Source of the DNA: Pseudomonadota bacterium
GTDB lineage: Bacteria; Pseudomonadota; Gammaproteobacteria; UBA5335
Length of the DNA stretch: 64,000 nt
NCBI GenBank assembly: GCA_002862435.1
Contig: PKDC01000052.1
Coordinates: 41,997 to 105,996 of the forward strand
Reading direction: 5' to 3'
Below are positions 29,366-37,892 of this stretch, piece after piece. Under the pieces are notes generated by a model, which was not told where the DNA came from, did no database searches, and worked only from the letters and a program-made list of their open reading frames with translations. Position 1 is the first letter of the stretch, and each line of letters begins with the position of its first letter. The position numbers and the translations under genes are program-made.

Positions 29366-29446
29366 TAAAAATGATCCTTACTGGCCTCGATTGTGGTTGG
29401 CGAGACGCGCAAGACCGCATGAACTAAGCGATTCGGCTGCTTGGAA

Positions 29447-29585
29447 GGATGAAACTATATTCTCACAATCAAGACAGCGCCCAACGCCAAACGATGCTTT
29501 GAGGATGACTGTTTACCCGGCCGCCAAGCCTGAGACTTCCACGCCAGCCCACGAAATTCGCGCAGCTTAGGATGAAACTTATTTT
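29447..29585 (-). repeat. Dispersed inverted TnsB-like sites, distal end
   Basis: GGATGAAACTATATTC (29447), a weaker GGATGACTGTTTACCC (29503) and GGATGAAACTTATTTT (29570) are reverse-orientation copies of the repeat. The spacing is wide, 56 and 67 bp, as in the Tn7 left end. Confidence 0.65.
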
Positions 29586-29594
29586 CATCCCACA

Positions 29595-29787
29595 GCCGCC
29601 GCGCATCCATACCCAGAAATGGTTTCTGGGGCTTGACGTGATGCGGGTAGACCTCGATTTTGACAACTGCATCACCAATGTGGTGACCGACGGCGGCGTG
29701 GTCGGCAACGTCCAGGCTTCCGATGCGCGGGTCAAGGTCGAGGCCGATCCGTATATCTACACCCTGAGCCTGGGCCGGGTGTTCTGA
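29595..29787 (+). pseudogene. 3' remnant of an ompW-like outer-membrane protein gene
   Basis: Directly beyond the element the forward frame encodes about 64 residues, including KWFLGLDVMRVDLDFD and the end VEADPYIYTLSLGRVF. This resembles the last strands of OmpW-family eight-stranded barrels, with a terminal phenylalanine. The signal peptide and the first two thirds are missing. A reading frame exists from an ATG inside the transposon end (29572), but it would give no export signal. I consider it a truncated relic; the family assignment rests on the C-terminal pattern only. Confidence 0.5.
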
Positions 29788-29930
29788 ACCATTGGGCGAG
29801 CGCCGCTGCGGCCTTGCGGCGCTTGGTGCCGTGAGCAGGGCGTACGCGGTGCCGCCTGGCTACGAATTGGCAACCGGCGTGCCAGCCTGATGGGTGGGGT
29901 GCAGCGCGCAGATGTGGCTTGACTGTCGCG

Positions 29931-30665
29931 TCAGCGGCTGGTCAGGTAGACATCGAAGCGGGTCTGGCCGAGGCGGATGGCGTGGCTGGGTGATGGGCCG
30001 GGCAATGGTTGGGCGCCGGCAGGGCGTTTGACCACCACCCGGCCACGGGCGGCGCGGCAGGCGGCGGCAAGGAGCCGGGAATCCGGCGGATCATCGCCCA
30101 GCAGCCGCCGCAGATACTGCATTTCCCTCCCCGGCAGCGCGCTGCTGCGGTGGGGCGGGTACATGGGGTCCAGATACACCACTTGCGGACGCGCAGTTGT
30201 CGGCAAGTGATCGAGACAATCCACCGCCTCGTGATGCAACACCCGCATACGCCGGCAGACGGGCCCTGAAGCGTCATCCGCTCGTCCTCGCGCCACACCA
30301 TCCGCCAGCAACCAGGCCAGCACAGGCGAGCGTTCCAGCAAGGTGACCCGCCAGCCCAGATGGGCCAAGATGAAAGCGTCTTTGCCGAGTCCACCGGTGG
30401 CGTCGATCAGCGTGGGTGCAGCCGCCGGATCCGGCTTGCCGGCCGCACGCCCCAGCCCCTGGTGGCGATCCCCACCGCGCGCGCGGCGGTAAGTCAGCGC
30501 GCCAGAGGCGAAATCCACCCGCAACGGCGCCAGGGCGCCCTGCACATCCTGCAATGACCAGCCCGCGGCGTCGCAGGCGAGCAGCAGCCCTCCAGGCAGA
30601 GCGGCATCGGGGGGCAAGCGGGCGGGTTCCGTGGCGGAGCAAGAGGCGTCATGCATGCCTGGCAT
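29931..30665 (-). CDS. rsmJ: 16S rRNA (guanine1516-N2)-methyltransferase RsmJ
   Basis: This 244-residue SAM-dependent methyltransferase modifies G1516 of 16S rRNA. The SAM motif is [16 protein letters not shown] and the catalytic-type motif is [20 protein letters not shown]. The C-terminal VVVKRPAGA and RFDVYL are also typical. Start ATG 30665 is uncertain; ATG 30656 is the next candidate. The gap before it (29788-29930) holds a GC-rich hairpin (AGCGCCGC/GCGGCGCT near 29801-29823) but no gene. Confidence 0.87.
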   Translation of the reverse strand: MPGMHDASCSATEPARLPPDAALPGGLLLACDAAGWSLQDVQGALAPLRVDFASGALTYRRARGGDRHQGLGRAAGKPDPAAAPTLIDATGGLGKDAFILAHLGWRVTLLERSPVLAWLLADGVARGRADDASGPVCRRMRVLHHEAVDCLDHLPTTARPQVVYLDPMYPPHRSSALPGREMQYLRRLLGDDPPDSRLLAAACRAARGRVVVKRPAGAQPLPGPSPSHAIRLGQTRFDVYLTSR

Positions 30666-30746
30666 TTTACCGGACCCGCCGGACGACTATGCTGGAGGCA
30701 TTGCCGCGGCAGTCCGGTCGCGGTCATTCACACAGGGAGGAGTGAC

Positions 30747-31283
30747 ATGATGTATCGCATCGGCTCGCGCGCGGTGGTTTGCCACGGCGAGAATTTCATC
30801 GCCGAGACGGCCGTCTTGATTGGTTCGGTGGTGCTTGAGCGGGGCGCCAGCGTGTGGTTCAATACCGTGCTGCGCGGCGATAACGAGCTGATCTCCATCG
30901 GTGAGAACAGCAACGTGCAGGACGGCGCCGTGCTGCACACCGATCCGGGCATCAAGCTCACTATCGGGAAGAACGTGACCGTCGGCCACCAGGTGATGCT
31001 GCACGGCTGCACCATCGGGGACAACAGCCTGATCGGCATCAACGCCGTGATCCTCAATCGCGCCGTGATCGGCAAGAACTGCCTGATCGGCGCCAATACC
31101 TTGATCACCGAGAACAAGCAGATTCCCGACGGCTCGATGGTGATGGGCTCGCCCGGCAAGGTGGTGCGCCCGCTTTCGCCGCCGGAGATCCAGATGCTGG
31201 CCCTGAGCGCCCAGCACTATGTGCAGAACGCCAAGCGCTATCGCACCGAGCTGGTTCCTCAGGAAGTGCCGCTCAGCGCTTGA
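30747..31283 (+). CDS. Gamma-class carbonic anhydrase homologue (YrdA/PaaY family)
   Basis: This 178-residue left-handed beta-helix protein is built of hexapeptide repeats. It keeps the family motifs [33 protein letters not shown] and [10 protein letters not shown], with the zinc histidines in LHTD and [10 protein letters not shown]. YrdA-type proteins bind zinc, but carbonic anhydrase activity is not always shown. A strong AGGGAGGAG (30734-30742) precedes two adjacent ATGs at 30747 and 30750; either may be used. It converges with regA, overlapping by 11 bp. Confidence 0.88.
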   Translation: MMYRIGSRAVVCHGENFIAETAVLIGSVVLERGASVWFNTVLRGDNELISIGENSNVQDGAVLHTDPGIKLTIGKNVTVGHQVMLHGCTIGDNSLIGINAVILNRAVIGKNCLIGANTLITENKQIPDGSMVMGSPGKVVRPLSPPEIQMLALSAQHYVQNAKRYRTELVPQEVPLSA

Positions 31284-31833
31284 TGGCGCGCTTGGACAGC
31301 TTGCGCTGCAGGGTGCGGCGGTGCATGTTCAGGCTGCGCGCCGCTGCCGAAATGTTGCCGCCGTGCTCGGCCAGCACGCGATGGATGTGCTCCCATTCCA
31401 GCCGCCGGACCGACAGCCGTCCGGGTTCGGAGGGTGCGTTTGGTGTGGCTTCTTCTCCGGGCGCATGGGCAAAGGCGCGCATGATGGTGTCCGCTTCCAC
31501 CGGCTTGGGCAGGTAGTAGACGGCACCCAGCTTGATGGCATCGATCGCGGTGGTGATGCTGGCATAGCCGGTCAGCACCACGATGCGGATGGCCGGATTG
31601 ATCGCCCGCAGCGGTTCGATCAGATCCAGGCCCGATTCCCCTTCCAGCAGGCGCAGGTCGAGCACGGCGTGGGTCGGCGGCTGGGCGCGGGCTAGTTGCA
31701 GCGCCTGGATCCCTGCACGCGCCCAATGCACCGTGAAGCCGCGCCGCGTCAGGGCGCGGGCCATCACAGGCCCGAACGCCTCATCGTCATCGACCAGCAG
31801 CAGGCTGGATTCCACGGTCGTCTGGAACGGCAT
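31273..31833 (-). CDS. regA: RegA/PrrA/ActR-type redox response regulator
   Basis: This 186-residue regulator has a receiver domain with acidic pocket Asp15-17, phospho-acceptor Asp59 (AVLDLRL) and the lysine in YYLPKPV. A short linker follows, then a Fis-type helix-turn-helix ([20 protein letters not shown]). Length and layout match RegA/PrrA/RoxR. Such regulators control respiration, carbon fixation or energy genes in response to redox state. It overlaps regB by 47 bp, so the pair is one operon. Confidence 0.88.
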   Translation of the reverse strand: MPFQTTVESSLLLVDDDEAFGPVMARALTRRGFTVHWARAGIQALQLARAQPPTHAVLDLRLLEGESGLDLIEPLRAINPAIRIVVLTGYASITTAIDAIKLGAVYYLPKPVEADTIMRAFAHAPGEEATPNAPSEPGRLSVRRLEWEHIHRVLAEHGGNISAAARSLNMHRRTLQRKLSKRAIKR

Positions 31834-33124
31834 CTTTCAATTCCCTCGCAACAGTCGAGGTCAGGATGGGCAGCGTCACGCGCGCGCAGCTCCCCCGCCC
31901 CTGACCAAACTCCAGCGTCAATTCCCCGCCCATGCGCCGGATCACACTCTGGGCCAGAAACAGCCCCAGGCCGTGACCGCTGGCCTTGTCGCTGACCCCC
32001 ATCTGACCCAGGCGCGGCGCCAGGTGGGCGGCCACTCCCGGACCTTCATCGCGCACCGATAGCATGAGACGCGCGGCATCCCAATCGACACCGATTGCGA
32101 TGGGGCGGTCGCTGGCGTCGGCTGCATTGTTGAGCAGGCTGAGCAGGGACTGGATCAGCGTTTCGTCCACCACCAGACGGGGCGCGGGCCGGGGCTTCCC
32201 CCAATTAACCCGCACCGCATGACCCGGACGCAACAGGTTGAATCGCGCCAAGGTCTGGCGCAGCAATTGATCGGCTGTTTGCACGCCGGCCCCCTCGCCC
32301 CGTGGTTCGCCGCCGGCAGTGAGTACCCGTCCCAGGCTTTCCCGGCAGCGATCCACCTGGCTCTTGAGTAACGTCAGATCATCCTGGATCGCTGGGTCGG
32401 TGGGGCAACGTTCGCGCAACTCCTCCACCAACAGGGTCATGGTTGACAAGGGCGTGCCCAGTTCATGAGCGGCGCCGGCGGCCAGCGCCCCCAGGGCCAC
32501 GATTTGCTGATCGCGCAAGGCACCTTCGCGGGCGCGGGCCAGGCCTTCTTCCCGTTCGCGCAATTCATCGGCCATCGCCGCCACGAAGAACGCCATTACC
32601 CCCGCTGCCAGCACGAAGCTGCCCCACATGCCCACCAGATGCAGGTTGAAACTGTCGTGAGCCATCCCCGGCGCGTGCGGGAGGGGGATATTCCAGAACA
32701 TCACGCCGGTGTAGCAGGCCACCGAGACCAGTGCGAGTGAACCCGTATCGCGCGCCGGCAGGGTGGAAGCCGCCACCGCCAACGGCAAAAGATACAGGGA
32801 TGCAAAGGGGTTGGCATGGCCCCCCGTGACGTAGAGCAGGGCAGTCAGCCCCGCGATATCAATCAATAAATGGCGCAGGAAACGCGCCCGAGTCACCGAC
32901 TCGGCGTGCCGCGTGAGTTGCCAGGCGCTCAGGTTGTCCCCCGCCATGAGCAACAGGACGGCCAGCGGCAGCGCCACAGGCACGGCCAGTCCGACGAGGA
33001 GTTGGGTGACCCCCACCACCACCGCCAGCCCGACGATGGCGGTGCCGCGCAGCAACACCAGTCGACGCAGGTTGTTGACTGGCAGTGGCCCGCTCATCTT
33101 GTTGGGCACGGTATTCAGCGTCAT
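31787..33124 (-). CDS. regB: RegB/PrrB-type redox sensor histidine kinase
   Basis: This 445-residue kinase has about six membrane segments (residues 20-185), the quinone-site motif GGxxNPF (GGHANPF, 101-107), the H-box with His220 (AAHELGTPLSTM), and ATPase motifs NNAADAS, DEGPGV and GHGLGLFLA. Cys260 (VDRC) lies exactly 40 residues after His220, the same offset as the redox-active Cys265 from His225 of Rhodobacter RegB. It should phosphorylate RegA in response to the quinone pool or thiol state. Confidence 0.88.
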   Translation of the reverse strand: MTLNTVPNKMSGPLPVNNLRRLVLLRGTAIVGLAVVVGVTQLLVGLAVPVALPLAVLLLMAGDNLSAWQLTRHAESVTRARFLRHLLIDIAGLTALLYVTGGHANPFASLYLLPLAVAASTLPARDTGSLALVSVACYTGVMFWNIPLPHAPGMAHDSFNLHLVGMWGSFVLAAGVMAFFVAAMADELREREEGLARAREGALRDQQIVALGALAAGAAHELGTPLSTMTLLVEELRERCPTDPAIQDDLTLLKSQVDRCRESLGRVLTAGGEPRGEGAGVQTADQLLRQTLARFNLLRPGHAVRVNWGKPRPAPRLVVDETLIQSLLSLLNNAADASDRPIAIGVDWDAARLMLSVRDEGPGVAAHLAPRLGQMGVSDKASGHGLGLFLAQSVIRRMGGELTLEFGQGRGSCARVTLPILTSTVARELKDAVPDDRGIQPAAGR

Positions 33125-33131
33125 GGCTTGG

Positions 33132-33137
33132 ATTATA
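33132..33137 (-). promoter_or_regulatory. Candidate -10 of regB giving a leaderless start
   Basis: A perfect TATAAT on the reverse strand ends eight bases before the regB ATG (33124). Transcription would begin at or next to the A of ATG. I see no good -35. An internal ATG at 33097 is an alternative start that would give a short leader. Confidence 0.35.
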
Positions 33138-33328
33138 CGGCGCTCCCTTGCGGAGGAGCTGCGACAAATTGCCGCAGCTTGGACGGTGCTCGGCAGTGCT
33201 CGGGACGGATCGTTGCCGGGCCGGGCAAAGAAGATGTGTGTGTAATCGGCGTGCGGGGGCGCTTGGCGGGAGGAAACAGGGTGGCATCATGGCAAGAGCG
33301 CGATGACGCGATGTAAGGTGCAGCGGCT

Positions 33329-33919
33329 TCAGGGCAGGGTGATGGGCAGGCCCCGATGGGCAGCGGGGCGCTGCAGACCGTCCTCGACCTGGGTGCGGGT
33401 GGCCGGGTCAGTGAGGTGTTCAATGAGGAAGAGGGCGAAATCCATGGCGGTACCGGGTCCGCGCGAGGTGATGATCGGCCCGTCCACGACGACAGCCGCC
33501 GAGGTGTCGAGCACGAGACCCGGGATGTCCAGAGGTTCGAGAAAACCGGGATAAGCAGTCGCCCACCGGCCGTTCAGTAAGCCCTGTTGCGCCAGCACGC
33601 TCGGCGCCGCGCAGATGGCTGCCACTTGCCGTCCCTGGGCAATCTGGCGGGTCAACAACACCGCAAGGCGTGGATCTTGTCCCAGTCGCCGGGCGCCCTC
33701 GGCCCCGCCGGGAAGAACGATCAGATCAAATGACGCCTCAACCACCGTGTCCAGGGTGGTGTCCGGCAACAGTCGGACACCCCGGCTGGCGAGGACCGGA
33801 CCCGCTTCCAAGCCCGCCACCGTGACCTCGATCCCTGCGCGTCGCAGCAGATCGATGATGGTGACGGCTTCCATTTCCTCGCATCCCGTGGCCAGCGGCA
33901 CCAGTACGCGCGGGGGCAT
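33329..33919 (-). CDS. DJ-1/PfpI family protein (YajL-like)
   Basis: This 196-residue single-domain protein starts PRVLVPLATGCEEMEAVTIIDLLRRAG (split motif) and has the nucleophile-elbow cysteine in AAICAAPSVL, preceded by the PGGAEGARRL glycine-rich loop; Glu in GCEEME is the usual partner. YajL-like members protect proteins and nucleotides from oxidative or glycation damage, though the mechanism is debated. It lies between ctpA and regB in the same orientation. Confidence 0.87.
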   Translation of the reverse strand: MPPRVLVPLATGCEEMEAVTIIDLLRRAGIEVTVAGLEAGPVLASRGVRLLPDTTLDTVVEASFDLIVLPGGAEGARRLGQDPRLAVLLTRQIAQGRQVAAICAAPSVLAQQGLLNGRWATAYPGFLEPLDIPGLVLDTSAAVVVDGPIITSRGPGTAMDFALFLIEHLTDPATRTQVEDGLQRPAAHRGLPITLP

Positions 33920-33936
33920 GGCGTCGTCTCCTGCGC

Positions 33937-35244
33937 TCAGCGTCGCGACTGCACCAGGGTCATGCCCTTGAGCAGGTTGAGCGATTCATAGAGCTGATAG
34001 TCCGTGGCCACCAGGCCGCCATCTTTTTCTTCCGGCGCGGTCGGCGTGGCCACGGGGGCGGCCTTGCCTTCAGGCGCCAAGCGACCGCTGAGATCGGATT
34101 CGCGCAACAGCCCGGCCGGAGCGTCCACCTTGCTGACCTTGACAGGCTGCAAGGCAATGTCGGGGTCGATGCCCTCGGCCTGGATCGAACGGCCTCCGGG
34201 CGTGTAGTAGCGGGCCGTGGTGAGCTTGATGGCATCGCCACTGGGCAGGGGCAGCACGGTCTGAACCGAGCCTTTGCCGAAGGTGCGGGTTCCCACGACC
34301 AGTGCGCGTTTGTTGTCCTGCAGGGCGCCGGCCACGATCTCCGAGGCCGAGGCGGACCCGCCATTCACCAGCACGACCATGGGCGCGCCGCGCAGGCTGT
34401 CACCCGGCTTGGATGGGAAATCCTGGCGGCTGGTTTTTTCCCGCCCCTGGGTATAGACCACCAGTCCCGAATCCTGGAAGACGTCAGTGACCTCCACCGC
34501 TGCCGTGAGCAAGCCGCCGGGATTGTTGCGCAGGTCCAGCACCAGGCCGCGCAGGGGGGCTTTGTTTTCGGCGACCAGTTTGCTCAGCGCATCTTCCAGA
34601 TCCTTGCCCGCATCGTTGCGGAATTGGGTGATGCGGACATAGCCATAGCCCGGCTCCAGCAACCGCCGCTTGACGCTCTGGACGTTGATGACATCGCGGG
34701 TCAGGGTCACCACGAACGGCGCATCCTGTTTTTCACGCAGGATGGTGAGGCGAATCTGGCTGCCGGGCTCGCCCCGCATGCGGTTCACGGCATCGGTCAG
34801 GCTCAGGCCTTTGACCTGGGTGTCGTCGAGCTTGATGATGAGGTCGCCGGGCTGCAGGCCGGCGCGGGCGGCGGGCGTATCGTCGATGGGGGTAACCACC
34901 TTGACGAAGCCATCTTCCATCTGCACCTCAATGCCCAGGCCGCCGAAACGGCCGCTGGTATTGATCTGCATTTCCTTGAACTCGGACGCATCCAGGTAGG
35001 AGGAGTGCGGATCGAGACCCGACAGCATGCCGCGGATGGCATTCTGCATCAGCGCGCTCTCATCCACCGGCTCGACGTATTCCTGCTTGACCCGCTCGAG
35101 GATCTCGACAAAGTTGCGAATATCGTCCAGCGGGACTTTCTGGTTACTGGCCTTGTCGGCCAGTACCGATTGACCTACGCCGAGACCCAGGCCCAGGAGC
35201 AGGCCCATCAAGAGGAACCACCCGCCGCGTCCTTTGGAATTCAT
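33937..35244 (-). CDS. ctpA: C-terminal processing peptidase (S41, CtpA/Prc family)
   Basis: This 435-residue periplasmic protease has an N-terminal signal/anchor (residues 7-28), a PDZ domain (about 95-180, with FGGLGIEVQMEDG and LQPGDLIIKLDD), and the S41 catalytic core. The nucleophile is the Ser in NGGSASASEIVAG and the base the Lys in FGKGSVQTVLPL. It lies 144 bp after envC, a conserved pairing, and may process envelope or amidase-pathway proteins. Confidence 0.92.
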   Translation of the reverse strand: MNSKGRGGWFLLMGLLLGLGLGVGQSVLADKASNQKVPLDDIRNFVEILERVKQEYVEPVDESALMQNAIRGMLSGLDPHSSYLDASEFKEMQINTSGRFGGLGIEVQMEDGFVKVVTPIDDTPAARAGLQPGDLIIKLDDTQVKGLSLTDAVNRMRGEPGSQIRLTILREKQDAPFVVTLTRDVINVQSVKRRLLEPGYGYVRITQFRNDAGKDLEDALSKLVAENKAPLRGLVLDLRNNPGGLLTAAVEVTDVFQDSGLVVYTQGREKTSRQDFPSKPGDSLRGAPMVVLVNGGSASASEIVAGALQDNKRALVVGTRTFGKGSVQTVLPLPSGDAIKLTTARYYTPGGRSIQAEGIDPDIALQPVKVSKVDAPAGLLRESDLSGRLAPEGKAAPVATPTAPEEKDGGLVATDYQLYESLNLLKGMTLVQSRR

Positions 35245-35388
35245 CGTTTGCCCTTGTGATTTGGAAAGCTAGCCAGCTCCGCGCGCCCAAGACTTCCGGC
35301 TGCTAAAGCCGAAGCGATCGGCGCGATGGTATGCCGGACACTATAACGCTTTTCATGCGGCCAGTGATGCGCAACTGGGTAATTTCTT

Positions 35389-36648
35389 TCACTTTCGGTT
35401 CGCAACTAGCCAGCGCTCCGGATTGACGGGATTTCCCCCCTGGCGAATTTCGAAATACAACGCCGGGGTCGCACGGCCACCGCTGGTTCCCACGCGCCCC
35501 AGTACCTCGCCGGCGCGCACCCGTTCGCCGGGACGGCGGAACAGGATCTGGTTGTGGCCATAGAGGCTCAGGAAGCCGCCACCATGATCCACAATCCCCA
35601 CCAGGCCGTAATGGGGCATCCAGGCGGTAAACAGCACTTCGCCATCCGCCACTGCATGCACCTGTGCGCCTTCCGGTGCGCCGATCAGCAGTCCCTGCCA
35701 TTGCATCCGGCCTTCCTGGCGCTCGGTCCCGAAACGTGCCTTGATCACGCCCTGGACCGGCCAGCCGAGGCGGCCCTTGAGCGGGCGGAAAGAGCCTCTT
35801 GGGAAAGCGGTGGAGACTGTGGGGGCGGCAAGGACTTCCTTTGAATGAAGCGCCTGTGGGGCGGCCTTGCCTGTGGGCAAATCGGCCACGACTTTTTCCA
35901 GGCGTGCGCGATCCGACTGCAGTTGTTCGATGGCTTCGCCTCGGCTGGCCAATGTGCCGGCCAGGCGTTTCACCGCCCGCTCGCGCTCGGCCCGCGCCTG
36001 TCGCAGGCTTTCGGTCACCGCAACCTGCTCCGTCAGTAATCGGGCGGTCGTTTCCTGTTCTTCGCGTGCAGCCGCGCGCAGTCGCGCGAGTTCGGTGAGT
36101 TGGTCGCGGGCGACGTCGATCTGATCAATCTGGGACTGCTGGAGGTATTGCAGGTAGGTCAGCCAACGGCCGGTGCGTGCGGGGTCGGTGGGGCTGAGAA
36201 ATACCTTGAGCCAGGGATCGTCCCCCATCGCCTGCCGCGCGCGGAGTTGTGCCGATAAGTTGGCGCGGTTGCGCCGCAACTGGATTTCCTGCTCGTGGAT
36301 AGCAGTCTGGGTCGCAGCCAGTCGTTGCGCCCCGGCCGCCAGATCATCCTGCAAGGCATTGGTTTTGCGGGCGGCATCCGCAAGGGCTTGTTCCGCCCGC
36401 TTGAGGGCCGCCACGGCGCGGCCGTGGATGCTGCGGTCCTTGTCGATCTGGCGCTCCAGCGTGGCAATCCGGCTTTCGATGCGTGCCAACCGGGCCTCGT
36501 TCTTTTCAGCCTGGGCGTTGAAGGGGAGGTACAGCAAGGCAGCAATGCCCGCTAGCGCCATCCACCCACGCCAGATGTGTGGGCTGGAGGTGCCAAGGCT
36601 ATAATGGTGCGCTTGATGCTCCCCGCGGGGGCCCTTTCGACCTGTCAT
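35389..36648 (-). CDS. envC: Murein hydrolase activator EnvC
   Basis: This 419-residue protein has an N-terminal signal sequence (hydrophobic core at about 30-47, ending NAQA), a long coiled coil (about 48-260) and a C-terminal M23/LytM domain (about 295-415). The LytM site is degenerate, with MQWQGLLI where active enzymes have HxGxD and LYFEIR where they have LHFEIR. This is the EnvC pattern of activating amidases AmiA/AmiB at the septum. ATG 36648 leaves 14 bp to the divergent yibN; ATG 36561 is an alternative. Confidence 0.9.
   Translation of the reverse strand: MTGRKGPRGEHQAHHYSLGTSSPHIWRGWMALAGIAALLYLPFNAQAEKNEARLARIESRIATLERQIDKDRSIHGRAVAALKRAEQALADAARKTNALQDDLAAGAQRLAATQTAIHEQEIQLRRNRANLSAQLRARQAMGDDPWLKVFLSPTDPARTGRWLTYLQYLQQSQIDQIDVARDQLTELARLRAAAREEQETTARLLTEQVAVTESLRQARAERERAVKRLAGTLASRGEAIEQLQSDRARLEKVVADLPTGKAAPQALHSKEVLAAPTVSTAFPRGSFRPLKGRLGWPVQGVIKARFGTERQEGRMQWQGLLIGAPEGAQVHAVADGEVLFTAWMPHYGLVGIVDHGGGFLSLYGHNQILFRRPGERVRAGEVLGRVGTSGGRATPALYFEIRQGGNPVNPERWLVANRK
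36600..36605 (+). promoter_or_regulatory. Candidate -10 for yibN-grxC-secB-gpsA
   Basis: A perfect TATAAT lies 57 bp before the yibN start. The best -35-like hexamer, TGTGGG 16 bp upstream, is poor. The box falls inside the 5' end of envC if that gene starts at 36648. Confidence 0.3.
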
Positions 36649-36662
36649 ACCGGATTATCCGA

Positions 36663-37085
36663 ATGTCCATCATGCCGTTTATCGTTGCCCATCCCTACCT
36701 CTTCGGGGCCCTGGGGATCGTGCTGATCCTCATCGTGGTGATGGAAGTGCAGCGGGCTCGCCGCCGTGGAGGCGGGGTCGATGCTGCCACCGCAGTTCAC
36801 TTGATCAATCGCGAGGACGCCTGGGTGCTGGACGTGCGCGATGTGGCTGCGTTCAAACAAGGGCACATCATCGAGGCCAGAAATATACCGGAAGCGCGGC
36901 TGGATGAGTCACTGTCTTCCCTGGAGCCGCACAAGGATCGTCCGGTGATCGTCTGTTGCGAGGAGGGCAACCGTGCGGCGTCGGTGGTCGAACGGCTCGC
37001 TCGCGCCGGTTTTGCCCGGCCGTTGCTCTTGCGCGGCGGGCTGCGCGCGTGGCGGGAGGCCGAACTCCCCCTGGAAAAACGCTGA
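36663..37085 (+). CDS. yibN: Membrane-anchored rhodanese-like protein (YibN)
   Basis: This 140-residue protein has one N-terminal membrane segment (about 8-28) followed by a rhodanese domain (about 38-138) with the active-site loop VIVCCEEGNRA, which contains two adjacent cysteines. YibN resides in the inner membrane, and its position before secB suggests a link to envelope biogenesis. ATG 36663 is chosen, with ATG 36672 as an alternative. grxC follows after 7 bp. Confidence 0.87.
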   Translation: MSIMPFIVAHPYLFGALGIVLILIVVMEVQRARRRGGGVDAATAVHLINREDAWVLDVRDVAAFKQGHIIEARNIPEARLDESLSSLEPHKDRPVIVCCEEGNRAASVVERLARAGFARPLLLRGGLRAWREAELPLEKR

Positions 37086-37092
37086 ACCGGCT

Positions 37093-37344
37093 ATGAAGGT
37101 CGAACTGTTCACCTTGGCTTGGTGTCCGTTTTGCGTCCGGGCCCGTGCACTATTGGACCGTTACAGCGTGACTTATGAGGAAATCCCGGTGGACCGGGAC
37201 CCTGTGCGTCGCAGCGAGGTGCGGACCCGCAGTGGCCGCCAGACCTTGCCGCAACTGTTTGTCGATGGTCGCCATGTGGGCGATTGCGAGGAAATGCTGG
37301 CCTTGGACCGCACCGGACGGCTGCGGGCGATTCTTGGCCTCTGA
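37093..37344 (+). CDS. grxC: Glutaredoxin 3
   Basis: This 83-residue glutaredoxin reduces disulfides at the expense of glutathione. The active site is WCPFC, with Phe where E. coli Grx3 has Tyr. The GSH-binding TLPQLFVDGRHVGDCEEM with its cis-proline is intact. ATG 37093 begins the standard MKVELFTLAWCPFC. Confidence 0.93.
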   Translation: MKVELFTLAWCPFCVRARALLDRYSVTYEEIPVDRDPVRRSEVRTRSGRQTLPQLFVDGRHVGDCEEMLALDRTGRLRAILGL

Positions 37345-37407
37345 ATGGGGCTGGCGATCCTCCGCGGACCAGCCCTGCTTTGATCTGACCCTTAAGGAAC
37401 CGCCTCA

Positions 37408-37878
37408 ATGGAACAACCCATGCAAGACAGCAATACCCAGCGCCAGCTTCAGATTCTTAAGGTCTACCTGAAGGATGCGTCTTTCGAATTGCCCATGGGC
37501 GCCACTTTGTTCGGTCTCAATGTCCAGCCGGTCATGAAGGTGGACATGGACCACAGCGCCACCCAGTTGACTGCTGACCAATACGAGGCGGTGTTGCGGG
37601 TATCGGTCACCGCCCAGATCGAGGGCAAGGTGGCTTTCATGGTAGAAGTCCATCAGGCGGGCCTGTTCCTGGTCCAGGGGCTCAACACCATGGAGCTCGA
37701 TGCCGTGAGCAACGCATTTTTCCCCAATGCCCTGTTCCCCTACGCCCGCGAGGCAGTTTCCGACCTTGTGACCAAAGGCGGGCTGCCGCAACTGTTGCTG
37801 GCGCCGGTGAATTTCGATCTGCTCTATGCCCAGCGCCTGCAGCAGCGCCAGGCCAGCGCCGTCAAGCCCAACGCCTGA
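37408..37878 (+). CDS. secB: Protein-export chaperone SecB
   Basis: This 156-residue protein is a typical SecB, the tetrameric cytoplasmic chaperone that keeps preproteins unfolded and hands them to SecA. Characteristic are QILKVYLKDASFELP, LFPYAREAVSDLVTKGG and PQLLLAPVNFDLLY. It sits between grxC and gpsA, the usual gammaproteobacterial order. Confidence 0.96.
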   Translation: MEQPMQDSNTQRQLQILKVYLKDASFELPMGATLFGLNVQPVMKVDMDHSATQLTADQYEAVLRVSVTAQIEGKVAFMVEVHQAGLFLVQGLNTMELDAVSNAFFPNALFPYAREAVSDLVTKGGLPQLLLAPVNFDLLYAQRLQQRQASAVKPNA

Positions 37879-37892
37879 GGCGATTCAGCGAT

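Larger units (their letters stand above)
29300..29594. mobile_element. Minimal Tn7-like element (ends only) at attTn7
   Basis: The element begins TGTGGGATGAAAATAA at 29300 and ends with the exact reverse complement of those 16 bases at 29594. Tn7 itself starts TGTGGG. Inside both ends are TnsB-site-like repeats close to the Tn7 core AATAAAGTCT. It starts 25 bp after the glmS stop, the classical attTn7 position. The 295 bp contain no plausible gene, so it is a deleted, non-autonomous derivative. The flanking 5-mers GTTGC and GCCGC match at three of five positions, so a target duplication is not intact. Confidence 0.82.

Noticed and set aside
29346-29570. A 74-codon forward frame inside the Tn7-like element
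   Set aside because: There is no ribosome-binding site or similarity, and it lies across transposon end repeats.
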